Origin: Lysobacter sp. A03
GTDB lineage: Bacteria > Pseudomonadota > Gammaproteobacteria > Xanthomonadales > Xanthomonadaceae
Assembly: GCF_000855665.1 (NCBI RefSeq)
Contig: NZ_JXSS01000090.1
Span: 1 to 33,570 of the forward strand
Length of the DNA: 33,570 nucleotides
Direction: 5' to 3'
Both the position numbers and the translations under genes were made by a program. Shown here in pieces: positions 9,776-18,249 of this stretch (the stretch's first letter is position 1; the number at the start of each line of letters is the position of its first letter). The notes below the pieces were generated by a model, which did not search any database, was not told where the DNA came from, and was given only the letters and a program-made list of their open reading frames with translations.

Positions 9776-11665
9776 ATGTCCCACTGGTCGATCGATCAGG
9801 CCCGCAAGACCTACTCCGTCCCGCACTGGAGCGAGGGGTACTTCGACGTCGACGACCGGGGCCGGGTGACGGTGCGACCGAAAGGCGCGAACGGCCCTGT
9901 GGTGGCGTTGCCCGAGGTGGTCGACCAGGCACGCGCAAACGGTGCCAAGCTGCCGCTGCTGGTGCGCTTCCCCGACATCCTCGGTGACCGGCTTAGCAAA
10001 CTGCAGGCGGCGTTTTCGCAGGCCATGACCGATGCGGACTACGCCGGGGGCTACACCGCGGTTTACCCGATCAAGGTCAACCAGCACCAGGGTGTTGCCG
10101 GCACGCTCGCCTCCCACCACGGCGAGGGCTTCGGCCTGGAGGCGGGAAGCAAGCCCGAGCTGATGGCGGTGCTGGCGCTGAGCCGGCCCGGTGGCCTGAT
10201 CGTCTGCAATGGCTACAAGGACCGCGAATACATCCGCCTGGCGCTGATCGGTCGCAAGCTGGGCATGGAGACCTTCATCGTCATCGAGAAACCCTCCGAG
10301 CTGGCGCTGGTGCTGGAAGAATCCAAGGCCCTCGGGGTCGAGCCCGGGATCGGCGTGCGCATGCGCCTGGCCAGCCTGGGTGCCGGCAAGTGGCAGAACA
10401 GCGGCGGCGACAAGGCCAAGTTTGGCCTCACCCCGCGCCAGGTGCTGGACCTGTGGAAGCGTCTGCGCGAGGCGGGCATGACCGATTGCCTGGGCCTGCT
10501 GCACTTCCACATGGGTTCGCAGATCTCCAACGTGCGCGACATCGCCAGCGGGATACGCGAGGCGACCCGCTATCTGGTCGAGCTGTCCAAGCTGGGCGCG
10601 AACGTGCGCTACATGGACGTTGGCGGCGGACTGGGCATCGACTACGAAGGCACGCGTTCGCGCAGCTATTACTCGATCAATTACGGCGTGCAGCAGTACG
10701 CATCCAGCATCGTCCAGCCACTGGCCGATGCCTGCGCCGAGCATGGCCTGACCCCGCCGCGGATCGTCACCGAATGCGGCCGCGCGATGACCGCGCACCA
10801 CGCAGTACTCATCGCCAATGTCTCCGAGGTCGAGGCTGCGCCGGAAGGCCGCTTGCCCGATGAGCACGACGACGAGCCGGCGATGATCCGCCACCTGCGC
10901 GGGATCCACGCCGAGCTGGATTCACGGCCGGCGGTCGAGCTGTTCCATGAGGCGGTGCACTTCCACACCGAAGGACTGACCGCCTACGCGCTGGGCCAGA
11001 TCGACCTGGTCCACCGCGCCCGCATCGACGACCTGTTCTACCTGATCGCCCACGGCGTGCGTGAGCGCCTCAGCGCCGGCGAGAAGAGCCACCAGGCGGT
11101 GCTGGACGAGCTCAACCAGCGGCTGGTGGACAAGTATTTCGTCAACTTCAGCGTGTTCGAGTCGATGCCCGACGTGTGGGCGATCCAGCAGGTATTCCCG
11201 ATCATGCCGATCGAGCGCCTGGACGAGGCGCCGCAGCGTCGCGGGGTGATCGCCGACCTGACCTGCGACTCGGACGGCCGCATCGATACCTACGTCGGCA
11301 ACGAGACCCTGGACACCTCGATGGCGATCCACTCGCTCAACCCGGGGGAGAGCTACCGGCTGGGGTTTTTCCTGGTCGGTGCCTACCAGGAGATCCTCGG
11401 CGACATCCACAACCTGTTTGGCGACACCGACGCGGTGGCGGTGCAGATCGACGGCGACGGGTATCAATTGACCCAGCAGCGCCGCGGCGACACCACCGAT
11501 GTGATGCTCGACTATGTCGGCTATGCGCTGGAGGACCTGCGCGCCAACTACCGCGCGAAGGTCGATGCCGCCGATCTTCCTGCCGATGAGGCCGAGCGCC
11601 TGAACGCTGCGCTGGAAGCCGGCCTGACCGGATACACCTACCTCAGCGACGCGCCATTGGCGTAG
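9776..11665 (+). CDS. speA: Biosynthetic arginine decarboxylase
   Basis: This 629-residue PLP enzyme decarboxylates arginine to agmatine, the entry to putrescine and spermidine. It has the alanine-racemase-fold barrel with YPIKVNQ, in which Lys100 is the likely PLP lysine, then HFHMGSQISN and the glycine-rich DVGGGLGIDYEGT that binds the PLP phosphate. The C-terminal beta domain carries the CDSDGRID motif, whose Cys-Asp is catalytic in this family. Length agrees with bacterial SpeA (about 630-660). The start MSHWSIDQARKTYSV fits the family, though its ribosome site is weak. It is divergent from speE; an inverted repeat lies directly upstream. Confidence 0.96.
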   Translation: MSHWSIDQARKTYSVPHWSEGYFDVDDRGRVTVRPKGANGPVVALPEVVDQARANGAKLPLLVRFPDILGDRLSKLQAAFSQAMTDADYAGGYTAVYPIKVNQHQGVAGTLASHHGEGFGLEAGSKPELMAVLALSRPGGLIVCNGYKDREYIRLALIGRKLGMETFIVIEKPSELALVLEESKALGVEPGIGVRMRLASLGAGKWQNSGGDKAKFGLTPRQVLDLWKRLREAGMTDCLGLLHFHMGSQISNVRDIASGIREATRYLVELSKLGANVRYMDVGGGLGIDYEGTRSRSYYSINYGVQQYASSIVQPLADACAEHGLTPPRIVTECGRAMTAHHAVLIANVSEVEAAPEGRLPDEHDDEPAMIRHLRGIHAELDSRPAVELFHEAVHFHTEGLTAYALGQIDLVHRARIDDLFYLIAHGVRERLSAGEKSHQAVLDELNQRLVDKYFVNFSVFESMPDVWAIQQVFPIMPIERLDEAPQRRGVIADLTCDSDGRIDTYVGNETLDTSMAIHSLNPGESYRLGFFLVGAYQEILGDIHNLFGDTDAVAVQIDGDGYQLTQQRRGDTTDVMLDYVGYALEDLRANYRAKVDAADLPADEAERLNAALEAGLTGYTYLSDAPLA

Positions 11666-11710
11666 TCGCGGGACCCTGCATCAACGCCTGGACCAGGCAC
11701 GAGGAACTGC

Positions 11711-12565
11711 ATGAAAACCGGATTCATTGGCCTGGGCGCGATGGGCGCACCGATGGCACGTTACCTGCACGCGCGCGGGCTGTTGACCGTGGTGGGCAAC
11801 CGCACCCAGTCCAAGGCCGACGGACTGGCCAAGGAGCTGGAGGTGCGTTCGGCGCGTTCGGCCGACAACTTCGCCGACTGCGACGTGGTCGCGATGTGCG
11901 TCTCGCTGGACGCCGACGTGCTGGAAAACGTCCAGGCACTGGCGCAGGTGCTCAAGCCCGGCGCGGTGGTGGTCGATCATTCCACCGTCTCGGTGCAGAC
12001 GGCGCGGCGCGCGGCGGCCATGCTGCACGAACACGGCATCGGCTTCGTCGACGCGCCCGTGTCGGGTGGAGTGGAGGGTGCGCGCAACGGCAAGCTTTCG
12101 GTGATGGCCGGCGGCGACGCGGATGCGATCGAGAAGGTGCGTCCGGTGCTGGAGGCCTATTCCAGCCGCATCAGTCACATGGGCGCGACCGGCGCCGGCC
12201 AGGCCACCAAGGCGGTCAACCAGGTGCTGGTCGCGGGCATCAACGAGGCGGTGTGCGAGGGTCTCGCGCTGGGCGAGAAGCTGGGTCTGGACGCGGAGCG
12301 GCTGCTGCCCACGTTGATGGCAGGCGCGGCCGGCAACTGGTTCCTGGAAAAACGCGGCGTGACGATGATGCGCAGCGAGTTCGCACCCGGCTTCAAGAGC
12401 GCGCACATGCTCAAGGACCTGCGCATCGTCCGCGATATCGCCCGCGAGGCGTCGATCCAGCTGTCCACCCTGGAGCTGGCGCTGGCCGACTACGGTCGTC
12501 TGGTCGATCAGGGTGACGGTGAAAGCGACACGTCAGCGCTGATCAAGCTCAAACGCGGCGCCTGA
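11711..12565 (+). CDS. Beta-hydroxyacid dehydrogenase family NAD(P)-dependent oxidoreductase
   Basis: This 284-residue protein belongs to the 3-hydroxyisobutyrate / tartronate-semialdehyde reductase family. The N-terminal Rossmann motif GFIGLGAMGAPMA is followed by GNRT at the end of strand 2, an arrangement that usually favours NADP(H). The substrate-binding DAPVSGGVEGARNGKLSVMAGG and the catalytic lysine in GQATKAVNQ (Lys167) are intact. A helical dimerisation domain completes the protein. The ATG has AGGA about 7 nt upstream, and the gene begins 45 nt after speA. Sequence alone does not reveal the substrate, and co-transcription with speA does not imply a polyamine role. Confidence 0.9.
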   Translation: MKTGFIGLGAMGAPMARYLHARGLLTVVGNRTQSKADGLAKELEVRSARSADNFADCDVVAMCVSLDADVLENVQALAQVLKPGAVVVDHSTVSVQTARRAAAMLHEHGIGFVDAPVSGGVEGARNGKLSVMAGGDADAIEKVRPVLEAYSSRISHMGATGAGQATKAVNQVLVAGINEAVCEGLALGEKLGLDAERLLPTLMAGAAGNWFLEKRGVTMMRSEFAPGFKSAHMLKDLRIVRDIAREASIQLSTLELALADYGRLVDQGDGESDTSALIKLKRGA

Positions 12566-12663
12566 AGCTTTCCGTATCTGGGCGCGCACCGCATGTCCGT
12601 ACGCCGCGCAGTCGCCGGGACGGGCCGCGGCGGCTGCGTGCCGTTGCCACGTGGTAGACGGGC

Positions 12664-13476
12664 TTACTGGGCCTTGATCGCCATCGCCGAGACGCCGCTG
12701 CTGGCGAGCTTGCGCTTGGCATCGGCGAGGTCGCCGGCGCTGCCGTACGGGCCCATGCGCACGCGATAAACGGTGTTGCCGTTGATCTGCGCCGGCTCCA
12801 CACGGGCGCTCAGACCCATCATTGCCAACTGCGCCTTCAGCTCCTCGGCCTGCCCGGAGGCCTGGAAGGCGCCGGCCTGCAGCAGGTAACGGCTGCCATC
12901 GGCGGCGGCGACGGGCTTGCTTTCCGCAGCAGTCGCGGCCGGCGCGGGCGCCGGAGGTGCGGTCGCGGCGGTGGTTGCCGGTGGCGTGGTGCGTGTCGGC
13001 GCCGGGGTCGCGGGCTCCTCTGTCACCGGACTCGGTAGGGCCGGGTCGGCCGCGTCTGGATTGCGGGCCACCACTGCCGCCGGGGTCTCGCCGCGCAACG
13101 CGGCCGCCGCGCGCAAAGCTTCTGCGCGCTGCTCTTCGGCGCGTTCGGTCGCTGCCAGCTCGGCGTCGCTGACGGCGACTTCCTTGCCCGGCAACAGGGT
13201 GTAGAAGTCGTACTTCGGCCCATCGCTGGCGGACGTCGGCGATTTGTCGGTGGCGCCGGAGCCGACGACGCTGTCGTCCACTGCGACCGGGGCCGGCTGT
13301 GCATCGGGATTGGGCTGCGGGCGGAAGAAGCCGTCACCGTCGGACTTGAGCACCCTGGGCAGCAGCAGGATTGCCACGATGGTCAGCAGGATGCCCAGGA
13401 TCATCCATGCCCAGCCGGGCATGCCGCTGTTGCCCTGGTTGCGTCGCGCCTGTGATTTACCGCGTCGTGCTGCCAC
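12664..13476 (-). CDS. SPOR-domain membrane protein (FtsN-like)
   Basis: This 270-residue single-pass protein has a basic cytoplasmic N-terminus, one transmembrane helix (about residues 20-42), a long Ala/Pro/Thr-rich periplasmic linker and a C-terminal SPOR domain (about 193-270) with YLLQAGAF and VYRVRMGPYG. SPOR domains bind denuded septal peptidoglycan, so a role at the division site is likely. The GTG start directly abuts the argS stop (TAA then GTG), and the end of argS supplies the ribosome site GAGGTG, so translation should be coupled. An FtsN-like gene after argS is a recurring arrangement in gammaproteobacteria. I do not assign ftsN because the linker is too divergent to judge. Confidence 0.88.
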   Translation of the reverse strand: MAARRGKSQARRNQGNSGMPGWAWMILGILLTIVAILLLPRVLKSDGDGFFRPQPNPDAQPAPVAVDDSVVGSGATDKSPTSASDGPKYDFYTLLPGKEVAVSDAELAATERAEEQRAEALRAAAALRGETPAAVVARNPDAADPALPSPVTEEPATPAPTRTTPPATTAATAPPAPAPAATAAESKPVAAADGSRYLLQAGAFQASGQAEELKAQLAMMGLSARVEPAQINGNTVYRVRMGPYGSAGDLADAKRKLASSGVSAMAIKAQ

Positions 13477-15162
13477 TTACATCACCTCGGGGGCGCTTAC
13501 GCCCAGTAATTCCAGACCGTTTGCCAGCACCTGACGGGTTGCCATCGCCAGCACCAGTCGCGCATGGCGCTGGTCGGCGTCGTCGACCAGGAACTGATGG
13601 TCGTTGTAATACGACTGGAAGACTTGCGCCAGTTCCAGCAGATAGGCGGCCACCTGATGCGGCTCGAGGTCGCGACCAGCCGTCTCGACCACATCGGGGT
13701 AGCGCAGGATCGCCGTTACCAGCTCGTGGGTCGCGGCGTCGTCTTCCAGGCTCAGCTGGAGGCCGGCGTCGCGGTCAAACGACAGGCCGCGTTCGTCAAG
13801 CTGGCGCATCAATCCGCACATCCGTGCGTGCGAGACCTGGACGTAATAGACCGGGTTGTCGAGCGACTGGCTGCGGGCCAGGTCGATGTCGAAGGTCAGC
13901 TGCGAGTCGGGCTTGCGCGCGACCAGGAACCAGCGGGTCGCGTCGCGTCCGGCCTCGTCGACCAGGTCGCGCAAGGTGAGGTAACTGCCGGCGCGCTTGG
14001 ACAGTTTCACTTCCTCGCCGCCGCGCATGACCGTCACCATCTGATGCAGGACGTATTCGGGCCAGCCCTGCGGGATGCCGGCATCCAGTGCCTGCAGGCC
14101 GGCGCGGACGCGGGCCAGCGAGCCGTGGTGGTCGGCGCCGAGCTCGGTGATCGCGCGCTCGTAGCCACGTTGCCACTTGCTCAGGTGGTAGGCGACATCG
14201 GGCACGAAGTAGGTGTACGTGCCGTCGGACTTGCGCATCACGCGGTCCTTGTCATCACCAAAATCGGTGGTCCGCAACCACAGCGCGCCGCCGTCCTCGT
14301 AGGTGTGGCCATTGGCGGTGAGGGCGGCGACCGTTTCCTCGACTTTGCCGTCGGAATACAGCGAGCTTTCCAGGAAGTACACGTCGAAGCCGACCCCGTA
14401 GGCGGCCAGATCGTTGTTCTGCTCCCGGCGCAGCCAGGCGACGGCGAAGCGGCGGATCGCATCGAGGTCGTCGGCATCCTTCGCGCCGGTGATCACGTCG
14501 CCGTCCAGCTCGACGCTGGCGCCGTCCAGATAGGCCTGGGCGACGTCGGCGATGTAGTCGCCGCGATAGCCGTTCTCGGGCCACGCCGGGTCATCGGTGC
14601 CGATGCCGCGGGCGCGGGCCTGCACCGACAACGCAAGGTTTTCGATCTGCACGCCGGCATCGTTGTAGTAGTACTCGCGGGCCACTTTCCAGCCGTTGGC
14701 GTCCAGCACGCGGGCGATGCAATCGCCGATCACCGCCGCGCGGCCGTGGCCGACGTGCAGCGGACCGGTCGGATTGGCGGAGACGTACTCCACGCCGGCG
14801 CGCCGGCCCTCGCCGCTGCGGTTGCGGCCGTAGCGCCCGCCCTGGGCAAACACCTCGCCCAGCTGGCGGCGCCAGGCGGCTTCGTTGATGTGGAAGTTTA
14901 TGAAGCCGGGACCGGCGATCTCGACCGTGCCGATATCCGCGTTCGACGGAAGCGCTTCCACCAGGGCGTGCGCGATCGCCCGTGGATTGGAGCGCGCCGG
15001 TTTGGCCAGCAGCATCGCGGCGTTGGTCGAGAAATCACCCTGCACGCGCGCCTTCGGGCGCTCGATGACGAAATCGGGCGTGGGCAGATCAGCGGGCAGG
15101 GTGCCGGCGGCGCGGAGGGCGTCGATGGCTTGCGCGATCAGGGCGTGCAGGGTGGCTTTCAC
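13477..15162 (-). CDS. argS: Arginyl-tRNA synthetase
   Basis: This 561-residue class I synthetase charges tRNA-Arg. The N-terminal Add1 domain is followed by the HIGH-type signature HVGH (136-139) within [15 protein letters not shown], then the catalytic Rossmann core and a KMSKS-like KLSKR at 386-390. The C-terminal helical anticodon-binding domain ends in [17 protein letters not shown]. The start is a GTG (15160-15162) with a poor ribosome site. Alternative starts downstream would remove conserved residues. A TAAAAT -10 candidate within a perfect palindrome lies 30 nt upstream. The SPOR gene follows with no intervening base. Confidence 0.96.
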   Translation of the reverse strand: MKATLHALIAQAIDALRAAGTLPADLPTPDFVIERPKARVQGDFSTNAAMLLAKPARSNPRAIAHALVEALPSNADIGTVEIAGPGFINFHINEAAWRRQLGEVFAQGGRYGRNRSGEGRRAGVEYVSANPTGPLHVGHGRAAVIGDCIARVLDANGWKVAREYYYNDAGVQIENLALSVQARARGIGTDDPAWPENGYRGDYIADVAQAYLDGASVELDGDVITGAKDADDLDAIRRFAVAWLRREQNNDLAAYGVGFDVYFLESSLYSDGKVEETVAALTANGHTYEDGGALWLRTTDFGDDKDRVMRKSDGTYTYFVPDVAYHLSKWQRGYERAITELGADHHGSLARVRAGLQALDAGIPQGWPEYVLHQMVTVMRGGEEVKLSKRAGSYLTLRDLVDEAGRDATRWFLVARKPDSQLTFDIDLARSQSLDNPVYYVQVSHARMCGLMRQLDERGLSFDRDAGLQLSLEDDAATHELVTAILRYPDVVETAGRDLEPHQVAAYLLELAQVFQSYYNDHQFLVDDADQRHARLVLAMATRQVLANGLELLGVSAPEVM

Positions 15163-15183
15163 GGGAACTCGGCGGATGCGGCG

Positions 15184-15225
15184 GAACCGGGCATTTTACC
15201 CGGTTCGCAACGGCGCGTCCGGACG
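15184..15225 (-). promoter_or_regulatory. argS promoter candidate inside an inverted repeat
   Basis: GAACCGGG (15184-15191) and CCCGGTTC (15199-15206) form a perfect 8-bp inverted repeat. Read on the minus strand, the 7-nt centre plus edge contains TAAAAT (15193-15198), a good -10 candidate about 30 nt before the argS GTG. A second perfect palindrome, CGTCCGGACG (15216-15225), lies where the -35 element would be. No TTGACA-like -35 is visible. The layout suggests an operator-controlled or non-consensus promoter. Confidence 0.5.
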
Positions 15226-15330
15226 GTCTGGCAAGGGTTGAAGCACATTCCAAGGGCACCGTAACGAGCCCACGCGCCGCCCGATGGGCTGGCCTGCGAG
15301 GGCCGCGGTGCGTTCGTCGTCCCGGCAGCC

Positions 15331-15336
15331 GATAAT
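15331..15336 (+). promoter_or_regulatory. Candidate oleB -10 box
   Basis: GATAAT, followed by GGCC, lies 54 nt before the oleB start. No clear -35 is present. The rest of the 228-nt argS/oleB gap holds the argS elements and nothing else I can name. Confidence 0.3.
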
Positions 15337-15390
15337 GGCCGACTCTCCGCCTGGCCTCGGGTCGTCGTGCGGGACCTGCAAGAGCCGGCA

Positions 15391-16341
15391 ATGACAGCAA
15401 GTGACTTCCCCGACTATCCGTTCACTCCCGCCCGCTTCGAGGTCCGGCCGGGTATCGGGATGAGTTTCCTCGACGAAGGCCCGCGCGACGGCGAGGTGGT
15501 CGTCATGTTGCACGGCAACCCTTCGTGGAGTTTCTACTGGCGGCATCTGGTGCGTGGCCTGTCCGACCGCTACCGCTGCATCGTCCCCGACCACGTTGGC
15601 ATGGGCCTGTCGGATCGGCCGGACGATGGGCCGGATGCGTCGCCGCGCTACCACTACACCCTGCAGTCGCGGGTGGGCGACGTCGACGCGCTGTTGCGGC
15701 ACCTGCGCATCACCGGCCCGGTGACACTGGCGGTGCACGACTGGGGCGGCATGATCGGGTTTGGCTGGGCGCTGCGGCACGCCGATCAGGTCAAGCGACT
15801 GGTGGTGCTCAATACCGCGGCGTTTCCGTTGCCGGCGGACAAGCGGATGCCGAAGCGCCTGAGTTTCGGCCGCGATTCGCGGATCGGTGGCTACCTGATC
15901 CGCCGGTTCAACCTGTTCGCGCGCGGCGCGGCACGGATGGGCACGAAGCGCTCGTTGCCGGCGGACGTGCGCCGCGGCTACATCGCGCCCTACACGGGCT
16001 GGAAGAACGCAATCAGCACCCTGCGCTTCATGCAGGACATCCCGTTGGGCGAGGGTGATCAGGCTTGGCCGCTGGTGGTCGAGGCCGGACGCCGCCTGCC
16101 GGAGTTCGCCGACCGTCCGGTGTTCCTGGGCTGGGGCTTGCGCGATTTTGTGTTCGACCGCCACTTCCTCAAGGGCTTCACCGACGCACTTCCACGCGCC
16201 GAGGTGCACGCGTTCGAGGACGCCGGTCATTACGTGCTGGAAGACCGCCACGAAGTGCTGGTGCCGGCGATCCGCGCGTTCCTGGACAAGCACGCCCTGG
16301 ACAGCCATGCCCTGGACAGCGATCCGTTGCCCCGTGACTGA
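15391..16341 (+). CDS. oleB: OleB, beta-lactone decarboxylase of long-chain olefin synthesis
   Basis: This 316-residue alpha/beta hydrolase of the haloalkane-dehalogenase branch has HGNPSWSFYWR (oxyanion region), the nucleophile Asp117 in VHDWGGMIG, and a C-terminal histidine in EDAGHYVLED. OleB proteins convert the beta-lactone made by OleC into a cis-alkene and CO2. The assignment as OleB, and not a dehalogenase, rests on the directly overlapping oleC gene. The ATG at 15391 is preceded by AAGAG. A GTG 24 nt earlier is also in frame. The last residues carry a tandem duplication (HALDSHALDS). The stop overlaps the oleC start by 8 nt. No oleA or oleD is adjacent. Confidence 0.87.
   Translation: MTASDFPDYPFTPARFEVRPGIGMSFLDEGPRDGEVVVMLHGNPSWSFYWRHLVRGLSDRYRCIVPDHVGMGLSDRPDDGPDASPRYHYTLQSRVGDVDALLRHLRITGPVTLAVHDWGGMIGFGWALRHADQVKRLVVLNTAAFPLPADKRMPKRLSFGRDSRIGGYLIRRFNLFARGAARMGTKRSLPADVRRGYIAPYTGWKNAISTLRFMQDIPLGEGDQAWPLVVEAGRRLPEFADRPVFLGWGLRDFVFDRHFLKGFTDALPRAEVHAFEDAGHYVLEDRHEVLVPAIRAFLDKHALDSHALDSDPLPRD
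16294..16323 (+). repeat. 15-bp tandem duplication at the oleB 3' end
   Basis: GCCCTGGACAGCCAT (16294-16308) is followed at once by GCCCTGGACAGCGAT (16309-16323), with 14 of 15 bases identical. It is in frame and adds ALDSH/ALDSD to the OleB C-terminus, ending 10 nt before the oleC start. Confidence 0.9.
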
Positions 16342-18079
16342 CGCCGCCAACATCGCCGCGGCGCTGCCACAATTGGCCGCGCAGCATCCCGACCGCGTCG
16401 CCATGCGCTGCCCCGGCACGCGCCGGCGTGACGGCCTGGCCAGTTACGACGTCAGCCTGACGTATGCCCAACTGGAAGCGCGCAGCAATGCGATCGCCGC
16501 CGGTCTTGGCCTGCGCGGTGTCGGCCACGGCAGCCGCGTGGTGGTGATGGTGCGACCGTCGCCGGAGTTCTTTTTGCTGATGTTCGCGCTGTTCAAGGCC
16601 GGCGCCGTTCCGGTACTGGTGGATCCAGGCATCGACCGGCGAGCGTTGCGGCAGTGCCTGGACGAGGCGCAGCCGGATGCCTTCATCGGCATCGGCCTGG
16701 CGCACGTTGCGCGCCGCCTGCTGGGCTGGGCGACGTCGGCGCAGCTGGCGATCACCACCGCACGACGTCCGTGGCTGAGTGACGCGACCCTGGCGCAGGT
16801 GGAGCGTGAGGGAGCCCGGGCGATCGCGTCCGGTGGGGCGTCAGTGCCGGATGCGACAGACGCCGACGACGTCGCCGCGATCCTGTTTACCAGCGGTTCC
16901 ACCGGCGTGCCCAAGGGCGTGGTGTACCGGCATCGGCATTTCCTCGCCCAAGTCGCGATGCTGCGCGATGCGTTCGGCATCGTACCCGGCGGGGTGAACC
17001 TGCCGACCTTCCCGCCGTTCGCCCTGTTCGACCCGGCATTGGGCGTGACCTCGATCATTCCCGACATGGACCCGACCCGGCCGGCCGATGCCGATCCACG
17101 CAAGCTTCACGATGCGATTGATCGGTTCGGCGTTGACCAGCTGTTTGGATCCCCGGCGCTGATGGCGGTGCTGGCGCGCCATGGCGAGCCGTTGCCGACA
17201 CTGAAGCGGGTGATGTCGGCCGGTGCGCCGGTGCCTGCCGATGTAGTGGCGACCCTGCGCCGATTGCTGCCCGATGACGCCCATTTCTGGACCCCGTACG
17301 GCGCGACCGAGTGTCTGCCGGTGGCGATGATCGAGGGCCGCGAACTGCAGGCCACCCGCGACGCGACCGAAGCCGGTGCGGGCACCTGCGTTGGCCGGCC
17401 GACCGCGCCCAACCTGGTGCGCATCATTTCCATTACCGACGAGCCGATCCCCGAGTGGTCCGACGCGCTGTGCGTGGCCGACGGCGAGGTCGGCGAGATC
17501 ACGGTTGCCGGACCCACCGCGACCGACACCTATTTCAACCGCGACGCGCAGACGCGTGCAGCGAAGATCCGCGAGCGAGTCCGCGCCGCGAGCCTGGCGT
17601 CCAGCGACTTGCGCGCCGGGTCCGACGGCGGCGATGCCGGAGTCCGCTCAATTGCGAGTGAAGAGCGCATCGTCCACCGCATGGGTGATCTGGGCTACCT
17701 GGATGCGCAGGGCCGGCTGTGGTTCTGCGGGCGCAAGTCGCACCGCGTCGAGACCGCTGCCGGACCGCTGTACACCGAGCAGGTCGAGCCGGTGTTCAAC
17801 ACACATCCGCAGGTGCGCCGGACTGCGCTGGTCGGGGTCGGGGTCGGTGCTGTCGGCGCGCAGGAGCCGGTGCTGTGTGTGGAACTGGTCGAAGGCGTGC
17901 ATGCCCGTGAGTGGCCCGCCATCGAGCAGGACCTGCGCGGTATCGCTTGCACGCATCCGGCACTGGTCATGATCGATCGCTTTGCACTGCACCCGAGTTT
18001 TCCTGTCGACATCCGACACAACGCGAAAATCGGTCGCGAGAAGCTGGCGGAATGGGTGGCGGCCAGAAAAAAGCAGTGA
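16334..18079 (+). CDS. oleC: OleC, AMP-dependent beta-lactone synthetase
   Basis: This 581-residue ANL-superfamily enzyme uses ATP to convert a 2-alkyl-3-hydroxy acid to a beta-lactone in the olefin pathway. The P-loop TSGSTGVPKG is at residues 186-195, followed by YGATECLPVAM and the hinge region HRMGDLGYLDAQGRLWFCGRKSHRV. Near the C-terminus the conserved lysine is in RHNAKIGREKL. The start is a GTG at 16334, whose first 8 nt overlap the end of oleB in another reading frame, implying coupled translation. Between AKIR (410-413) and the hinge, residues about 414-443 form a Ser/Ala/Gly/Arg-rich stretch that I judge to be an insertion. The frame stays open upstream into oleB, but that is not coding. 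Confidence 0.88.
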   Translation: MTDAANIAAALPQLAAQHPDRVAMRCPGTRRRDGLASYDVSLTYAQLEARSNAIAAGLGLRGVGHGSRVVVMVRPSPEFFLLMFALFKAGAVPVLVDPGIDRRALRQCLDEAQPDAFIGIGLAHVARRLLGWATSAQLAITTARRPWLSDATLAQVEREGARAIASGGASVPDATDADDVAAILFTSGSTGVPKGVVYRHRHFLAQVAMLRDAFGIVPGGVNLPTFPPFALFDPALGVTSIIPDMDPTRPADADPRKLHDAIDRFGVDQLFGSPALMAVLARHGEPLPTLKRVMSAGAPVPADVVATLRRLLPDDAHFWTPYGATECLPVAMIEGRELQATRDATEAGAGTCVGRPTAPNLVRIISITDEPIPEWSDALCVADGEVGEITVAGPTATDTYFNRDAQTRAAKIRERVRAASLASSDLRAGSDGGDAGVRSIASEERIVHRMGDLGYLDAQGRLWFCGRKSHRVETAAGPLYTEQVEPVFNTHPQVRRTALVGVGVGAVGAQEPVLCVELVEGVHAREWPAIEQDLRGIACTHPALVMIDRFALHPSFPVDIRHNAKIGREKLAEWVAARKKQ

Positions 18080-18249
18080 CGCGATGCGGTCGAAGGACGC
18101 GACTCAGCCGGGCCGTACTGGTTCGCCGCTGCCGCCGTTGAAGTAGGTGACATCCCTGCACCCAATTGCTCGGCGCCTCCGCCGCTGCAACCGGCGGCAG
18201 GGCGTAACGGCTCGCGCAATCGGCGGCTGGACCGGTGCTTACGAGACCC

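Noticed and set aside
11686-11698. Palindrome GCCTGG-A-CCAGGC before the dehydrogenase gene
   Set aside because: It is short, has no room for a proper loop and no T-run. Chance is a sufficient explanation in GC-rich DNA.
13564-15264. 566-codon plus-strand frame opposite argS
   Set aside because: argS motifs are unmistakable on the minus strand. The plus frame has no ribosome site and shadow-like composition.
16055-16333. Upstream extension of oleC through oleB as a fused protein
   Set aside because: The extension is in a different frame from oleB and encodes Arg/Ser/Trp-rich shadow sequence. The GTG at 16334 matches the OleC N-terminus.
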